From positions 1 to 7,576 of the forward strand of contig QXYP01000087.1 in NCBI GenBank assembly GCA_009886815.1: 7,576 nucleotides of DNA. Reading direction: 5' to 3'. The DNA comes from Halieaceae bacterium. GTDB taxonomy: Bacteria; Pseudomonadota; Gammaproteobacteria; Pseudomonadales; Halieaceae. The position numbers and the translations under genes are program-made. Under the pieces are notes generated by a model. That model did not search any database, was not told the origin of the DNA, and saw nothing but the letters and a program-made list of their open reading frames with translations. This document shows positions 6,093 through 7,576 of this stretch, in pieces (positions within the stretch are counted from its first letter, which is position 1; every line of letters begins with the position of its first letter).

Positions 6093-7576
6093 TCACAGTC
6101 GCCAGCTGTCTGGAAAGGTAGTGCTCAAGTCGACGGTGCGATCGCCTAGTCTAATTTGAGCGGCATCGACCTCAACCGCCTCGGGGTCTAGAACACCTTC
6201 ATTAAAGTGATACCGAGGCGCCCAACTTCCCTCCAGTCTCGCCGACTCCATACTCGCTCGGCGTATTTGCACGCTTTCGTGCGCTGTCTGCCAGTCGGCA
6301 AGCTTGCGCTCACCATAATGCTTTTTCAATAATTCTTGAGTAACGTTGGGCCCGAGTACCGCAGCCGTCGCGTTGTTTCCTCCAAACCCCTTACTGTTGA
6401 TCAAGGCATAGTCTGGGGCCTCTGTGGCCTCGGTGCGCAGAGCAAATTCGAGGCGATCTGTCGCTACATCAGACGCAATACCATCGAGGGTTGTAATACC
6501 CGGCATCAACCCTGTCTCCCATACCCCCAACATGGCTGAAAGTTGATCACCGGCAGCGGCGCCCAGCGAATGACCAATAAAGCTTTTAATCGCCCCAACT
6601 CGCCATTTTTGCACGCCCATTGCGACCGCAACCTGACTCATAATTTGAGATTCAGTCACCCGATTCTGTGGCGTGCTAGTTCCGTGGGCCTGCACCATGC
6701 CACCCGAGGCAAAGCGACGATCACCCAGTAAATTTTTTAACAATGCCGCAGATTTTGCAAAGGTCACATAATTTCCGATACCGGGGCCGCTAATTGATTT
6801 CTTGGGGCCATCGGCGCTGACAAACACATCGGGAATTGCCGCCAAAGTGGGGGCCCCCAGCTCTAGTGCAAGCTCATCATCAAACAGCACCATGATTTGC
6901 GCCGACTCTGACATCGTAAAACCACAGTTTTCTCCAAACGGGCGACAGGCTCTGCGCGCGTCAGGCCGCACATCATCTGAGAGTCCATCTAGGGCACGAA
7001 GCGCTTTGTCAGACGCCAACGCACCCATTGCGGCGTAGCCCTCCATCACCTCAGCGACAACCGGTGCCTCTGCGGCCCCAACAATCGCGACCCGCGCGCG
7101 ACCACTGCGAATGTCTTGCACTGCCAGTCTAAGGTTGTAGAGAAATGTGGCACAGGCTCCTAAAGCCGGACCCGTGCTGCCTAAAGAGCCCAGTACATAG
7201 GCATTGATAAAGTCCCCTGGCATCTCGGCGAACCCTAAGGGACATTGCTTCGACGTCACACGCTTGCCCAATGCTCTACCCCTGAGCATACCGCCGGTAC
7301 CGTTCTCATCCAGCTGACCCATGGAGCTACTGACATACACACTGACCGCATCGGGTGATACCCGGGCTTCAACTTCAGTCCAATCAATCCCCAGATCGGC
7401 CAGAGCGTCTGATGCGGCAAATACCGTCATTTGTAAGGCTCGTGGGTGATTCCGCGAACCGTAAAGGGAGCCCGGATCGAACCCCGTAGGCAGTGTTCCC
7501 GCGGCGCTGACCTCAAAGTCTCGCGTGCCGGGCAGCAGCAGCTCGGTGCCCGCAGTCAATGCGACTGAGGTTCGCT
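6093..7576 (-). CDS. fabY: 3-oxoacyl-ACP synthase FabY, N-terminus outside the window
   Basis: About 493 C-terminal residues of a beta-ketoacyl synthase are visible; the frame stays open to the window edge. A TTG at 7559 is not the start: the codons before it (Arg-Thr-Ser-Val-Ala) continue the frame, and the Pseudomonas FabY I know is about 630 residues, so roughly 140 are missing. Counting from that TTG, the catalytic triad is Cys136 (LGACATF), His292 (VQAHGTSTP) and His330 (FIGHSLGAA), with Lys325 just ahead. LPTGFDPG (23-30), PLGFAEMPGDFINAYVLGS (107-125), CRPFGENCGFT (205-215) and SKGFGGNNA near the end match FabY rather than the shorter FabB/FabF. FabY condenses acetyl-CoA with malonyl-ACP to start fatty acid synthesis, in place of FabH, in Pseudomonas aeruginosa. 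It is the most upstream gene of the minus-strand run. Confidence 0.92.
   Translation of the reverse strand, partial: RTSVALTAGTELLLPGTRDFEVSAAGTLPTGFDPGSLYGSRNHPRALQMTVFAASDALADLGIDWTEVEARVSPDAVSVYVSSSMGQLDENGTGGMLRGRALGKRVTSKQCPLGFAEMPGDFINAYVLGSLGSTGPALGACATFLYNLRLAVQDIRSGRARVAIVGAAEAPVVAEVMEGYAAMGALASDKALRALDGLSDDVRPDARRACRPFGENCGFTMSESAQIMVLFDDELALELGAPTLAAIPDVFVSADGPKKSISGPGIGNYVTFAKSAALLKNLLGDRRFASGGMVQAHGTSTPQNRVTESQIMSQVAVAMGVQKWRVGAIKSFIGHSLGAAAGDQLSAMLGVWETGLMPGITTLDGIASDVATDRLEFALRTEATEAPDYALINSKGFGGNNATAAVLGPNVTQELLKKHYGERKLADWQTAHESVQIRRASMESARLEGSWAPRYHFNEGVLDPEAVEVDAAQIRLGDRTVDLSTTFPDSWRL

Overview
The window looks like a piece of a gammaproteobacterial chromosome of moderate GC content. 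FabY-type ketoacyl synthase, a YdjA-type nitroreductase, a YbfF-type esterase, a lipobox lipoprotein and an E. coli-like tRNA-Val all point to Gammaproteobacteria. A marine lineage near the Cellvibrionales or OM60 group is possible, but that is inference from the gene mix. No insertion sequence, phage gene, CRISPR array or rRNA is visible.

Layout. At the left edge a tRNA-Val(UAC), cut by the window end, runs leftward from a perfect sigma-70 promoter. queD (queuosine pathway) runs rightward from 224 to 610. Next comes an AT-rich stretch (611-959) between the convergent ends of queD and a ybfF-like esterase; it carries four DnaA-box-like motifs in a head-to-head arrangement. The esterase (960-1745, minus) diverges from a lipoprotein gene of unknown function (1797-2621, plus). 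From 2618 to the right edge everything is on the minus strand. In transcription order this is fabY (5' end outside the window), a nitroreductase, a dienoyl-CoA isomerase-type crotonase, a membrane-anchored parvulin-like protein and a HupE/UreJ-like membrane protein.

How the genes relate. The crotonase, parvulin-like and HupE-like genes form a tight unit: a 9-bp gap, then a 4-bp ATGA overlap. A candidate promoter and an inverted repeat sit just upstream of the crotonase. fabY (initiation of fatty acid synthesis) and the crotonase (breakdown of unsaturated acyl-CoA) share a lipid theme, but the 60-bp and 104-bp gaps around the nitroreductase leave a single transcript unproven. The parvulin-like protein and the HupE-like protein probably work together at the inner membrane, perhaps in metal handling.

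Two gene starts were moved downstream of the longest reading frame because of strong ribosome binding sites: ybfF-like to 1745 and the crotonase to a GTG at 5373. I saw no clearly novel multi-gene system. The least explained items are the DnaA-box-like cluster, the unknown lipoprotein, and the parvulin-like/HupE-like pair.
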